This document shows positions 10,402-22,527 of a stretch of DNA of 64,000 nucleotides, piece by piece. The DNA comes from Paraspadella gotoi (lineage: Eukaryota > Chaetognatha): the NCBI GenBank assembly GCA_051294375.1, contig CM119269.1, positions 1,318,537 to 1,382,536 of the forward strand, written 5' to 3'. The notes beneath the pieces were generated by a model. It was given only the letters and a program-made list of their open reading frames with translations, was not told where the DNA came from and did no database searches. The position numbers and the translations under genes were made by a program. Positions within the stretch are counted from its first letter, which is position 1; every line of letters begins with the position of its first letter.

Positions 10402-11931
10402 ATGGCCGCTAAAGGTAAAGAAACAAGTCAGTCTTCTCGTCGAAAAAATGGGAAAACTACAAACGAAGAAACTCAAGAATCTGAAATTTCAGAAATCTCA
10501 GCTCCAGAAGAAAAACTAATTAACGAATTTAAGAACTTGCGTGGCAATCGAAAAGAAACCTTTGTAAAGATGCTGCTCAATTCTAACTATGACATGGTCG
10601 TTGGACAGATTGGCGCCAGACCCAAACAACTGCCAAATTCAGAAGAGCCAAATCCATCACAGGCCACACCATTAAGAATGCCCAAGAACAGCTCCAATCT
10701 GAGAAGGACTGTCGCCATTTCCACTGATCTTCCACCGGAAATAAAAATGTCTCGACCCAAATTGCTTTCTGCAATCGATGAAGCCTTTAAAGAACCTGAT
10801 TGTATAGAGGAGGTAAAAACAACAAAAACCGGTGATATTATCATCATAGCAGCAAATGACAGAAGCTATAACAGTTTACTAAAACCTGAGAACTGGATTC
10901 ATGATTCGTTTACTTTCACACCAAGAATAAACACGCCTAATACAGTTTCTCATTTTGTTTTGATCAAGGGTATTGACCCTGAGTACAGTGAAGAGGACAT
11001 AAAGTCTGCCATTGCGAGTAAGGGCTTTACGCCAAGCGTGATCAAGCGTCTCTTAACTGGACGAACAGGAGAACCTTCGTGGAACGTAAAAGTCACACTT
11101 CACTCACTTCAAGAAAAAGAAAAACTTTTGGAAAAGGGCATCAACATTTTTAAAAAGGTCCATCCTGTGTGTGACTACATCACGGATCGTGTTCTTCAGT
11201 GCTTCCAGTGTCAGTCATTTGGCCATGGCTCTCGCTCATGTACTGCTAAAAACCCTGTTTGCCTTCGTTGCGCTGGTAATCATTCTCATAAAAACTGTGA
11301 TAAACCTTTTGAGGATGCAAAATGTGCTAACTGTGGTGGAAAACACCCTGCTAAACTCGAAGGCCGCCTACTTATCAACAGGCTTACCATATGGAAAAAT
11401 ACATCAGAAAACCGAATCCAAGAAGGAGTCACCTACTCAAGTGTTGCTAGAAATTCTTTGCAGTTTTCTATACAACCCTACGATAAGGGTGCTCTTACTC
11501 ACATAATTTATGGCATCTCCCNNNNNNNNNNTGATCTTGGAATAATAAGCGTCAGTAACTCTGACTTGGTTTCTGCCGTGTCAAAATCAGTTGACACAGT
11601 GGTCAAAGGGCTACCTAACAGAAACACAACAGCCTCTGCCAACTCGTCTGTGCCACAAAGAGATCGGGAACATATCCAAATAGGGAGTTCTTCTTCACAA
11701 ACAAATGCAAAAGGCTCTTCAGAATCCCAAAGTCAGCAAATCGAATCTCAAACAAATGTCCCTCTCTCTACTCAGGAAATTGTCAGTAATTGGGAAGATG
11801 ATTGGAATGCATCCGAATCTCAAAGTCAAGATCAAGAACAAACCAATGAACGAAGAGGCATGTTAGAATCAAACGGTCAGCCACGTCTCAATCTTATGCC
11901 TAAGAAAAAACAAGGAAAAAATACAAAATAA
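10402..11931 (+). CDS. LINE ORF1, gag-like zinc-knuckle protein (Jockey-like)
   Basis: Nucleic-acid-binding ORF1 protein of a non-LTR retrotransposon, 509 codons. A charged N-terminus is followed by a folded domain around residues 180-260 (FVLIKGIDPEYSEEDIKSAI...). Three zinc knuckles begin near residue 267: CFQCQSFGHGSRSC, CLRCAGNHSHKNC and CANCGGKHPAK. The C-terminal third is Ser/Gln-rich. This is the usual ORF1 layout in the Jockey/CR1 group. A 10-N gap (11522-11531) interrupts it, so the frame across the gap is assumed. It is intact apart from the gap, whereas ORF2 downstream is broken. Confidence 0.85.
   Translation: MAAKGKETSQSSRRKNGKTTNEETQESEISEISAPEEKLINEFKNLRGNRKETFVKMLLNSNYDMVVGQIGARPKQLPNSEEPNPSQATPLRMPKNSSNLRRTVAISTDLPPEIKMSRPKLLSAIDEAFKEPDCIEEVKTTKTGDIIIIAANDRSYNSLLKPENWIHDSFTFTPRINTPNTVSHFVLIKGIDPEYSEEDIKSAIASKGFTPSVIKRLLTGRTGEPSWNVKVTLHSLQEKEKLLEKGINIFKKVHPVCDYITDRVLQCFQCQSFGHGSRSCTAKNPVCLRCAGNHSHKNCDKPFEDAKCANCGGKHPAKLEGRLLINRLTIWKNTSENRIQEGVTYSSVARNSLQFSIQPYDKGALTHIIYGISXXXXDLGIISVSNSDLVSAVSKSVDTVVKGLPNRNTTASANSSVPQRDREHIQIGSSSSQTNAKGSSESQSQQIESQTNVPLSTQEIVSNWEDDWNASESQSQDQEQTNERRGMLESNGQPRLNLMPKKKQGKNTK
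11522..11531. other. Assembly gap, 10 N
   Basis: Ten N bases within LINE ORF1. Confidence 1.
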
Positions 11932-11999
11932 TTCCAAATGGAGCCTGAGAAACTGCCCGTCGCAATCCTAGATATAATACAAATGGTCACCCTAAACGA

Positions 12000-12570
12000 T
12001 TGGTTGAACTCTTAAACATTATAAGTTTCTTTAAGAATCATTATAACCTTTTCCTAATTTGTAATGATGTAAGATGTAAGCAAGAAGATATGTTTTGCTT
12101 CAAAGGCTATAAAGTATTTTTAAAAGAATCTAATTCCTTAGCAGGAGGAGTAATGATAGGTGTTCCTAATAATCTACCTGCAAGTATTTTAAGCCCTGAC
12201 ACAGACCTTAAAGAATGTTTATTTGTTGAAGTTCTTTTAAAGGAAACAAAAAGATTAATAATTGGCACTGCATATAATCATCCTTCTTGTAATCTAAATG
12301 AAGACATATTTAAATTCTATTCAAATATATCAAACAGATCTAATGTTATTCTCAGTCTATTTGCAGGCGACTTAAACTCTTCTCACGGTCTACTCGGCGG
12401 GAAGATTTGATACACCACAGGGTGAAGACTTACTCTCCTTCATTTCTAAATACCAACTCTTTCGGGTACATGGTGACTCACCAACCTTCATCAGCAAATC
12501 TAACGGCGAAGCAAATGTTCTAGACGTTGTCTTAACAGTAGGTCACCTGTCGCCAAAATAGACTCATGTA
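12000..12570 (+). pseudogene. LINE ORF2, APE-type endonuclease remnant
   Basis: Frame 12000-12410 holds LAGGVMIGV, FVEVLLKE, GTAYNHPS and FAGDLNSSHGLLGG, which are the conserved blocks of apurinic-like LINE endonucleases. A frameshift after 12400 moves the continuation (DSPTFISKSNGEANVLDVVL) to another frame. The start of the domain upstream of 12000 is lost. Confidence 0.8.
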
Positions 12571-12580
12571 GTGTACAGTC

Positions 12581-14330
12581 TTGGATGATGTCGGTTCAGA
12601 CCATTTGCCAGTTCTGACAACATTCTCCTTTAAATATGAAAAAACGGTGATCCACTTAAAGAAAACTCATTGGCAAAAATTTCGAGAATCTATTAAGAAT
12701 GGAGTTGTCAATTTAAAACCAGAAATCTTCACACTTTCAGAACTTGATACAAAAATAAAACACTTTTCTAATTTGATAATAACCTCTTACAATGAAAACA
12801 CCGAGCTTAAAGAAATGATCATAAAAGACGGAATTCAAATAGATAAATTTACACAAAGCCTCGTAAAAAAGAAACGACGATTATCAAGACAAATATGTAA
12901 CTATAGAAAAAGTGGGTTTTCGGCTCCACCTGAGATAAAGAAAGAATACAATTACGTTTGTAGAAGACTAAGATCTGCTAACAAAACATGTTTGTCAAAT
13001 TATTACAAGTCAAAAGTAAAACAAATTTATGAAGAAAAAGACGCAGCCAAAAAATGGAAATTAATAAACAATATCACGAATTATTCTCCAAATTCCCCTC
13101 CAGATGCAATGCTTCGTAGAGGTGATGGTTCTGTAGCAGAAAACAACTCGGCAAACCTTGCTATTTTTGCTGATAAACTCGAAAATATGTTAGGTGCATC
13201 ACCTGTGCTTCCTGAAAGACAAGAATGGGCAAATAAAATAACTAACAACGTTTCACAATACCAATCTTATCTTTTCCCTGATACAAACAACAGAAGATAT
13301 GATCCTGATTATGAAACATTTGTAAATGAGAGTTTAGAAATGGAAAATATAGTTGAACTAATCAAAACGTTAAAAATCCACTCAGCAGCGGGATCAGATA
13401 ACATAAACCATAAAATGCTCCGAAATTTACCTCTAGAGGGTCTGACAGCTCTACAACACATATATTCTTGCTGTCTTCGATTTGGATACTTCCCAAAAGC
13501 ATGGAAATTGGCTCTAATCCGAATGATCCCAAAAACAGGAAAAGATGCAACCAATTCGAGAAATTATCGATAAGTCTTCTATCTTCACTGGCTGCAGGAA
13601 TATGTTGAGAGATTGATCCTTCCTGGTCTCATAAGCATGCCTAAAATCTCCAGGAGCAAGAACCCCTCTTCAATCAGGTTATCGGAAAGGTCGTTCTGCT
13701 CCAAAAATATTTTCCAGTTGGTTGAAGATGCTCACCGATGCTTCAAAACAAAGGTGCAACTATCCTAGTCACTGCTTGATTACAGTAAAGCTTTCTGACA
13801 ACATATGGCATGACGGTCTCCGTTACAAATTAATTAAAGTGGCATTTCCAAAGACATGATCCGTTTTGATAAATTCATTCTGACCAACACGAATCTTCAC
13901 AAGTCATCAGCAGCAGGTGAACAATCACGTGAAAGTCCTGATTCTCGAGGCTCACCCCAAGGAGCAGTTTTTAAGCCCCGAATTGTTTTGCCCCTTCTAT
14001 GTTGGTTGACCTTACCAATCTCATGTCCAATACTCTAAAACCAACAGAGTCTTCAAGCCTCCATTGAAGGTTGTATGATCAAGATGAAGAACCTGACCCA
14101 AATATCCCACTGAATCAACCCGCTTTTGAGGGCGGCCCTCTTGACGTCTTGAGAGTGCTGCCAAATACGCCAGACGCAGTTCAAGCATCTGGGCCTTCGT
14201 CAAAAAGATCCTCACCTTGCTGTAAAAGCTTCTTCAACGAAATCTTCATAAACTTGAAAGATGGTGTTTTAATGTGGTCTTGGATCTGTGGCCGAAAAAT
14301 CAAAATTGTATCCTATAACTCGTTCTATTT
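12581..14330 (+). pseudogene. LINE ORF2, reverse transcriptase remnant
   Basis: The frame from 12581 continues the endonuclease end (GSDHLPVLT) into the spacer and the RT N-terminus: SAAGSDNINHKMLRNLP, YFPKAWKLALIRMIPKTGKD, and then a stop right after NSRNYR at about 13573. Later pieces in shifted frames include a GYRKGRSAP-like block (13678), a WHDGL-like block (13810) and GSPQGAVF (about 13952), the RT 'GxPQG' motif. Multiple stops and shifts make it inactive. Confidence 0.8.
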
Positions 14331-15180
14331 AATCTTTTTTAATTTTGAAATTAATTTGTTCTTTTTTGGTAGTAGAATTCTTATGTGTAATAGCATTAAA
14401 TTTTAGGAATGTATTATAGACAAAACGCCTCACATGGGACTAACCATGTTAATGAGTTATTTAAAAAATCAAAAATGTAAATTACTTAGCCATTAACAGA
14501 ATATCACGTTTGTATCAGCTATTTCAAAGCCATTATTGTTTCTCTTTTTTTATATTCATCATCCTTGCTTAATTTCGGCTGGAGCTTATCATGGCTTAAG
14601 TTTGACTGTTTACAGCTGAGAGCTATTACGAATCTTTACAAAACCTCCCAATTCATATCCCTAACGATGCAAACCTTAGAATAGTGCAGGCCAAATACCA
14701 CTTTCCAGATCTAATCTATCAAAAAATTTTGCTGTACATAGATTAAAACGATTGTTCAGAAAATCATTTGTTTGACCACACTGTAAATTGTATTACCATT
14801 AATACTATTCGTACAAATATGCATCACCAATAGAAAAAACTACTGTGGCCGATCTCTTGGAAAGAAAAAAGACCGTCTGCATAAATTGCAAAATGGAAAG
14901 ATTTCATAAATATTTGTCCTTTACCTATAAATATCCAAATGAGATAGCAAGTCATGTTTCATAAGATGTCCAAATGTAAAAGCCATTACATACTTTATTA
15001 ACCAGTTCACACTATCTACATAAGATTTTAGTCATTTAAAACACATTTGATTTTTTATTAATATCTTAATAAAAACGTCGCCATCAGAGTTATCTAACGT
15101 CGGCTTTTAAGGGCCTAACTCAGTGCCTAAAGCTCCACTCAGATCAATGTTCAAATGTTCTCTCTCTCTCTCTCGCTATC
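14331..15180. other. Intergenic AT-rich DNA, possible LINE 3' remnant
   Basis: No clear feature. A few LINE-like fragments may extend to about 14700, but no frame is maintained. Confidence 0.5.
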
Positions 15181-15183
15181 GCG

Positions 15184-15223
15184 AAAGAGAGAGAAAGAAA
15201 GAGAGAAATAAAGAAAGAAAGAG

Positions 15224-15302
<79 letters not shown>

Positions 15303-15608
15303 AATAAAGAAAGAAATAAAGAAAGAAATAAAGAAAGAAAGAAAGAAAGAAAGAAATAAAGAAATAAAGAAAGAAATAAAGAAATAAAGAAAGAAATAAA
15401 GAAAGAAATAAATAAAGAAAGAAATAAATAAAGAAATAAAGAAATAAAGAAAGAAATAAAGAAATAAAGAAAGAAATAAAGAAATAAAAAAAGAAATAAA
15501 GAAATAAAGAGAGAAATAAAGAAATAAAGAAAGAAATAAAGAAAGAAATAAATAAAGAAAGAAATAAATAAAGAAATAAAGAAAGAAAGAAAGAAAGAAA
15601 GAAAGAAA
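15184..15608. repeat. (GAAA)n / GAAATAAA microsatellite array
   Basis: About 425 bp, starting as pure GAAA and then becoming a mixture of GAAA and GAAATAAA units. Long Phe/Leu/Ser frames on the minus strand are repeat translations. Confidence 0.97.
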
Positions 15609-16200
15609 TATATATACACTTATGTACAAAAAAACAACGAGGAAAGCTTTTTAATTTAGTTGTCTTTAGCAAAAGCATTTTATTAATCAAAACTGACGCT
15701 GAAACAAAGTCCAAGGTTCAAGATAAAAAAAATTTAAACTTGATTTTAAAGATAACACTAATTAAGGGACTAAATTATCAAATAAAATTTAAAATTTAGA
15801 AACATATAAGACAAACTATTACTCATTAATTAATTTGACTTCATCAGTACAGTTAAGTTGAACAAAAAAATTTTTTTTCATTCTTACTAGCCTTGTTTCA
15901 CTTATCAGATTTTTCTAAAATATCAGGAAATATTTAAAGAACAAAAATAATTATCAAAAATGGCCTATCCTAATAAAGAAAAATATTTTATAAATAATTT
16001 AAGCAAACATTTAACCTAGTCATTAGCCTAGTGAAGAGATAGTAATAATTGTTATTAGTGAGAGAAGTATTTCATCCATTTCTTATCATTCAATGATGCG
16101 ATGATAGTCATTCATTGACGCGATGAGTCATTCATCAAAAATAAAACAAAAAACAAAAATAAACAAACGTGTGTATTAAGGCGTAGTGAAAGTTACATAC
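15609..16200. other. Intergenic AT-rich DNA, nothing recognised
   Basis: A short local repeat of TCATTCA...GCGATGA occurs at about 16087-16135. No coding or RNA signal. Confidence 0.6.
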
Positions 16201-16770
16201 GAAAATTCTAAAAGTCAATTATGAACAACATACCATCAGTGAACATTAATTTGTAAAAAAAAGTAATTTTATGTTTTTTAATTTTCGCAGTAGGCTATAT
16301 TTATATATAGTACTATCGTTATAAAATCGAAAAATTTCAAAATAGGCTTTTCTTAATTTTGATTGCAGATTTGAATTCCTCGTCAAAAGTTGATAAAAGA
16401 AAATATAAATCATTTTTAAAAATTCTGTCATTAAGTGGGTTAAAAATTTAAAAAACTCTATTTAATATATAAAAAGTTAATTTTCAGCTTAAAATATAGC
16501 TTTTTTTAATTTTTGACCCACTTAATGAAAAGATTTTTTAAAAAGAGTTATATTTCTTTTTATCAGCTTTTTATGACAAATCCAAATCTGCAAAAATATC
16601 TTAGAAGAAAACGTGTTTTGAGAAATCTTATAACATTTATTGGTTTTTAGTACTAGCACTAACTAGTATAAATATGGCCTACTGCGTAAATTGAAAAATT
16701 TATTATAAATTTTTCATTTAAAAAGTGTTCATTAGTATAATGTTGTTTATTCCTCACTTTTAGAATTTTA
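16201..16770. mobile_element. Large imperfect inverted repeat (foldback element)
   Basis: The two halves of this 570-bp block are imperfect reverse complements around a centre near 16478. Landmarks are CATTAAGTGGGTTAAAAATT (16430) against AATTTTTGACCCACTTAATG (16508) with one mismatch, GCAGATTTG (left) against CAAATCTGC (right), TAGGCTATATTTATA against TATAAATATGGCCTA, and at the outer edges GAAAATTCTAAAAG against CTTTTAGAATTTT. There is no coding capacity. The structure fits a foldback or MITE-like element. It ends about 28 bp before the 3' end of a Penelope-like copy. Confidence 0.75.
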
Positions 16771-16794
16771 ATTAGAACAAAGTTTGAAGAGAGA

Positions 16795-17697
16795 TTTAAC
16801 AACGATTTTTATTTCATTGTGAAACGGACATGTTTCGACTCACATACGAGTCTTTCTTCAGCGCCAATTCAATTTGTGAATTTGAGAGAATTTGTGCATA
16901 AAGAAAGAGAGAGAGAGAGAGACAGAGCAAAGTTTCCACACACAGAGTTTGAGAGAAGGATAGTGTTCAGTTTTCTATTAGGGACAGGTGAAGGTGAGGA
17001 CAGAGATAGTTGTGAAAAGGAAATTGAAATGGAGAGAGAGAGAGAGAGAGGAGAAGAGGAGGAGGGAGAAAAGAGACAGTGCTTGAAAATTAATTATATT
17101 TATGAAAATGTACAACAATGGTTAAAATTTGGTAAATTTGAACTAATGAAATAATGCTAGTCAAACAATTACGCTACAGTAATAAATTCAGTAAAATGAA
17201 TATAGAAGTGTCAGAAATGGAACAGTATTTATTGGGTTAGTGAGGGATAGTTAACGTAATTAGCGAAAGGGAGAATTTCAAGTAATAACGAAAGAGCTCA
17301 AAATGAGCTGGCCCCCCTTGGGTTATGAACAACATGTGAAAGGCTAGCTGATAAGCGGTTCGGGTCATTGGTGTGTCATTGGCTGATCGAGGGACAGGCT
17401 GGTCAGAGCGCTGAGCTTGTCAGAGTTGCTGGAAAGACTTCCTAGCGGGAAAGATAAACAAAGAGCTACTCGATGTCTCTTGGCTGGTTACGCTTTGCCG
17501 AATGCCCTGCTTCTTGCCTGCTGGGAGGTGGGCGCTGTCCATTCTTGCCACTTTTCGCGACAGGAGTGGTGGGCCTCCCCTCCTTCCTCCTGCAGCCGTC
17601 GTGTTGGGTCGGCGCTCAGTCCACAGAGGAAGGGAATGAGTTGCTGTAGTTGAAGGACAGGTATCGTCTGCCCATTGCCTGCGCAAGGGTCTCCGCA
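16795..17697 (-). mobile_element. Penelope-like element, 5'-truncated, copy 2
   Basis: The minus strand from 17697 begins GCGGAGACCCTTGCGCAGG, identical to the plus-strand copy at about 36447. It continues through the region encoding RRLQEEGGE, the 'CCCCCCTTGGGTTATG / GAGCTC' landmark (about 17290-17330), GA tracts (17032-17056, 16901-16923), a hammerhead-like core and the AAAAATCGTTG end. It is 5'-truncated at 17697. Beyond that point (17700-17865) lies a copy of the sequence found upstream of the LRAT-like B genes, not element sequence. Confidence 0.75.
16823..16865 (-). ncRNA. Hammerhead-like motif, copy 2 (altered core)
   Basis: The minus strand reads CTGAAGA (16855-16861), stem II GACTC/GAGTC, then GAAAC (16832-16836) and ATGTCCGTTT. 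The first core box is CTGAAGA instead of CTGATGA; the rest matches the other two copies. Confidence 0.45.
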
Positions 17698-17699
17698 AA

Positions 17700-17865
17700 A
17701 TAAAAACGGTAAAACAAGATCGTGAATCAGATCTACAGAACCGGTCTTGGGTTTCTTTCGTAAGTCCAGGGATGGTATATCTTCTATAATAATGAATGGA
17801 ATGACTTGATATGCATGTGTGGGATGGAACTCGGTATGGTCTATTCCCCATTCTATATTTAAAAA
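17700..17865 (-). repeat. Inverted copy of the LRAT-like B gene 5' flank
   Basis: Read on the minus strand, about 130 bp (GGGGAATAGACCATACCGAG ... AAGACCGGTTCTGTA) matches the segment just upstream of the LRAT-like B genes at about 22275-22410 and 29805-29925. It probably served as the target for Penelope copy 2. Confidence 0.75.
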
Positions 17866-20089
17866 AAAAATTGGAAGTTTTGTTTTGTGCATCAGTTTTC
17901 AACAAAAATTTTATTTGCATACTGTGACCAAAATACTTGAATGTTATAATTTATTTTCTCAGTAAAAATTAATATAAGATTACTGGGTCTAATGGTAAAG
18001 TGTTAAGCTGAAAAAAATAGTATTTATCAAAAAATCACATTTTGTAGTAATATATAAAAAATAATTATATAGCTAATGATAAAAAAATTGTAATTTGATT
18101 ACATGATTAAAGTTGCCTATCAATCAACTATTAATTCCTATAACAAAAAGTAGAACTAGTAAATAAAAATAACTAATAAGCTAATTATTATAACTATTAT
18201 TACATAAATTAATAAAAACTATTTTTTTAGCTTAAGGGGACCAAGTGAACAGGGGGGGTAATAAGCTGAAAACATAATGTTTGGCCCTTTAACTTAAGCT
18301 GGGTCTGACCATATAATTTTTTTTTATAATCATTTGGGAAAGTAGTTAAAAAATTCGATAAAATCAGCGAGCTTAATTTTCTTTAAAAAATCGGTAAGAA
18401 GAAAATCTTTTTCAAGTTTAAAATTTTTTTTTCCAAAAAAGGGTAAGATCTAATTTTAAAAAGATTTTCAGCTTTTATCACAAAAATTTCTAAAAAAAAA
18501 ACTAGGAATGAATCAAAATTTAAGGTATCGACTGATTTTATTTAAACTTTCTTTTCAATTCAAATGATTCTGTTAAGTCGCGGTGCACAGTCTCGTGGAA
18601 AATTTTATTNNNNNNNNNNNNNNNNNNNNNNNNNCACGCTCTTCTCATGCAAAATTCTTTATCTTGTGACCAAAATTTTTCTCATGTCTGATGACTAACG
18701 ATATGCTCTATATTCGGAACAGAACATAGGCTGTTTTCGTACGCATACTGTTTTTAAATCAGTAAGATCGCAAGCATAATTCAAAAATAAAAAAATTCAG
18801 GCTAAAAGCTAGCGTTAAAACGTGTGACAAAAGATTTCATACCATCGGTCATGTAATTAATGCTGGGTTAAACGGTGTGTTGATTAAAAAAAGATGTTGA
18901 TATTCAGAACGTCAATTTACAACTAGAGATCAGAGCGTATCGTTTTAAACCTCATTATTTTGTTTCATGTTGAGAAAGGATAAAGTTAACGAATAACAAT
19001 AACCAAATATCTCTAAATCAGAACTGACTTAACTATTGCTTTTTCTTATTGTTTTGATATTCGATGTTGTGGACTGGCATAGACTTGCTTGCGTTTTGAA
19101 GAAAGGATTCTAAGAAATATGTTTGGAAAAAGCATCTTCTTAGAACTTTAGGTATCAGAACGTTTTTATAAAATATTCCAATTTAGTTATACTGATGTTT
19201 TTAATTAATTATAAAGTTGTATATATTAATTTTCGAAAAAAAACATGTGTCTCATGGAGAATTATAAATATGAGATTACTTTGAGAAAGTTAATTTTGCA
19301 TTTTATAAAATAATAAATTTTCTTCCAATCGATTTTGCAGCAAGTCTGATGTTTTTATTTTTGATATTTATTTTAAGTGGCAAAATTATATTCTTCTGTG
19401 AGCATTGGGTTCTGAAAAAATTCTCCTCCTTTTTTATTTCTTGGCGGTTTTTCTTCTGAGCCTATAGTATCTAATATATAGCGAATTTATTACTATATAC
19501 CAATAATAGACTAATATTTATGAATCATTGTTTTAATAATAATACTGTAATGTGCTGTAATGTAATGTAAGTGAGCAAAAGTTCTGAAATTGATGCAGAA
19601 ACAAAGAGAGCGACTAGAGAGAGTGAGGCAAAGAGTGAGAGCTAGAGAGCAAAAGCTAAAGTGAGAGATAGAATTCTGTATTTGTTGCATTTTAAAGATG
19701 CGAAGGTTGCGACGTCTCGAGGCTAATCACAAATATTTTTTTTCGTAACCAGGAGACGTCAGATAAGAATTTTTTTTTTTCTGAAATTAAAAGAGACCAA
19801 TTTGAACAATAACGACAAATAGAGAGGTTAAACGATTAAACGTATGAGTATTTGAGCAAGAAAAAAATTTTGCACTAATGCGCACTAAAATTCAAAATTC
19901 AAAACAATTAAGGATCATTGCGGAACATCAAATTGAAAAGTATTAAAATATATCAATGAAAATCATAAGGAATATTAGCATTACACTAGGCCATTTGCCA
20001 TTTTTTTTTTTTAGTCATAGACCAGAAACTTGGCAAATGAAAAAAAAAAAGTACAATAACTATCATTTAGAGTACTACATTTAACTAGG
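17866..20089. other. Intergenic AT-rich DNA with a 25-N gap
   Basis: No gene recognised. At 19985-20060 a TAGGCCATTTGCCATT...TTAGTCAT...GACCAGAAACTTGGCAA segment resembles the segment that starts both large duplicated units (20094 and 27735). Confidence 0.6.
18610..18634. other. Assembly gap, 25 N
   Basis: Twenty-five N bases about 1.5 kb left of the indel-rich duplicated unit. Confidence 1.
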
Positions 20090-22527
20090 CTATTGCCTCT
20101 TTTTTTTTTAAGCCTCATCGACAGAAACCTTGTCAATTTGTTTTTAACTGATCATAAAATAGAAAGGATAATTACCAGATTAAAAATTAATTGGAATTAC
20201 CCTTATTTCCTAATTATTATATTCTTAAGTGACCAATCGCGGCACTAAGTAAGGAAGAAGAGAGAGAAAGACAGAAAGAGAGTCAAGCAACTCGTTATGA
20301 AACCAACAAAAGTGCTAGACCAAACAGTAATGAACTCTATTGGTAAAACAACTTATCCACGAGCTCTTAATTTCGATAGTCGATCCAGATTCAGCTAGAC
20401 TTATGGATATTGAATATATTAATAAGTGCAGTTTGATTTATCAAATACAATATTTATGTATTGCAAGGACTACCAGAGGCCCAACCTATTACTAAAAATA
20501 TATAACCATAATATTCAACAAATAAGGAAGTTACTGTATCATTGAAAAAAAATGACCCATCAAAATATTAGCACTGATAAATATGGAAAAAAAAAACTTT
20601 TGATAGTAACAATTATTCTACAGGAAGGTTTACTAAAACCCTCTTGAGTACAACGTAGCAAAATTTAAAGAAAAAAATTTTAAATATATTAGAGCTAAGC
20701 AAGTTTCCTTAAAAAAAAATTTTTGACCAATTTTTAAGTGGTTTAAGATTATTTTTTGAAAAAAATGCTAAAAATGCGGCCAATAGCCAGACAATCCAGG
20801 CAACGTCCTATTAAAATCCTAAAGCCATTTATCCTATAAATGGAAAAAAGTTATCCATGCTACAGATTTATGACATTTCTAGGTTCCGGTACTGTAGCTA
20901 AATTATAATTGAAGATTAGCTTTAGGTCCAAATGAAAAACTCGACCGATGATACTAACGAAAATAAAAAAAAAGTTTGATAGACTTGCGTGCTCTTAATC
21001 TCGGCGCATCCTAAAAATAATATTTAAAAATACAAATTAAATTAATAAATTAAAAATTGATCCTTACTTTTCTATTTAAAACCTACTTCTAGCTAGCTTG
21101 ATTCCATTGAAACTTGAATTTCCAGCTCAATGAACTAGTTTTTTAATCACAGACAAAAATTTCAACTCAATTGATTCATCCAAACATAAGTCATAAGACT
21201 TTAAAGGTTACTGGAGAAAGGATGGACCAGACAGACATCATGAACAGACCAAAATGTTTTGAAGTTTTTTATATCAAACGACAGTCTTAAACAGAGGAGA
21301 TTTTCCGATTGCATTGTTTAAGAGGATATGTGGTTTCACATGTTAAAGAATAAACCAATCTTCTTTTTAGTTTGAATCTGTCAGCCATTTTATGTATTTA
21401 ACTGTATCTTGAGAGCTTTAAGAGATTTCTGCATTAATTTTTCTACATAAACATTCAGGGGAAATGCCCTCGGATGAGGAACACAATAAAAAATGAAAAA
21501 ATCAATACTTGAAATTTTTTTTAACTGATAGTTTTTTCTACGAGACTGTACATCGCGTCTTAATTGGATTGAAAATAAAACCTTTGAAGTAATATAAATA
21601 TAAAAAGAAGAGAAAAGATTCTGTACTTTTTGCAAATTTTAATTGTTTATAATTAAGGAATCAATATATATTATAATACATTTAAGGCGATGATATGAAT
21701 ATTAATTAATAATTATTACAGTTTGTGTTTTCTGTAAGAATATAATTTAGGTTTGATTTGTCTGCTCTTAAAATAAATATTAAAAATATAAAAAATATTA
21801 GTCTTGTAAATTCCTTTGTTCAATGAGGCTTTAAAAACTAAAATTGTAGGCTTTGTACAATAAAAAATAAAATTTGGAATTTAGTAAAAAAAATACTTTC
21901 TAATGCAAAAATAAAATAATAAGATTATAATAAATATTTAGGTTAGGGTCAAACTAAATGTTTTTTTCATAATTATAAATTGTTTTCCGCTACAAATTAA
22001 GAGATAAAAATTTTTTTGCTACTTTTCCGCGTTGCCCAAAAAAAAATTAATGACTATCACCATTTAAATCTCCTTTGATGGATAGACCCTTAAGCTTAAT
22101 GATATCCTTTTTATCACTGGATCCCCTTAATAGTACCATTATACCCAGTTAATCTTCGATTAATTTTTACTGAAAAAAACCAAATTATATCCTTCTCAAG
22201 AATTGTTTTCACATTTTTGTTGAAAAATTATGCTCAAAACAAAACTTCAATTTTTTTTTTTTTGAAAAAATATAGACTGGTGGAATAGACCATACGAGTT
22301 CCATCCCACACATTGCATATCAAGTCCATTTCCATTCATTATTAACAGAAGAATACCCCATCCCTGGACTTATGAAGGAAAGCCAAGACCGGTTCTGTAT
22401 AAGTGTGGAAAACGTGAATCAAGAAAATAAAACGATTCGTGACGAAGCAAAAAATTTTTAAGACTAAAAATTCCGGCTCAAATTTTTTAAACGAAAGAAA
22501 TTGTCCAAATTTTGTTCCAAAAAAAAC

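Larger units (their letters stand above)
10402..14330 (+). mobile_element. Decayed Jockey-like LINE (ORF1 + EN/RT remnants)
   Basis: Element span from ORF1 through the frameshifted endonuclease and reverse transcriptase. The 5' end is probably a little upstream (about 10320). No poly-A tail or target-site duplication could be fixed at the 3' side, where sequence fades into AT-rich DNA near 14330. Part of the RT catalytic core and the 3' end are lost or unreadable. Confidence 0.8.

Noticed and set aside
12000-13573. Treating the two ORF2 pieces as separate host genes
   Set aside because: Endonuclease and reverse transcriptase blocks are in the LINE order directly after ORF1, so they are one decayed element.
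15144-15714. Three long overlapping Phe/Leu/Ser frames on the minus strand
   Set aside because: All are readings of the GAAA array and are open in every frame for compositional reasons.
17417-17920. Overlapping frames at 17.4-17.9 kb on both strands
   Set aside because: Remnants of the Penelope-like tail; matching plus-strand copy at 36.4-36.7 kb shows the same decayed region.
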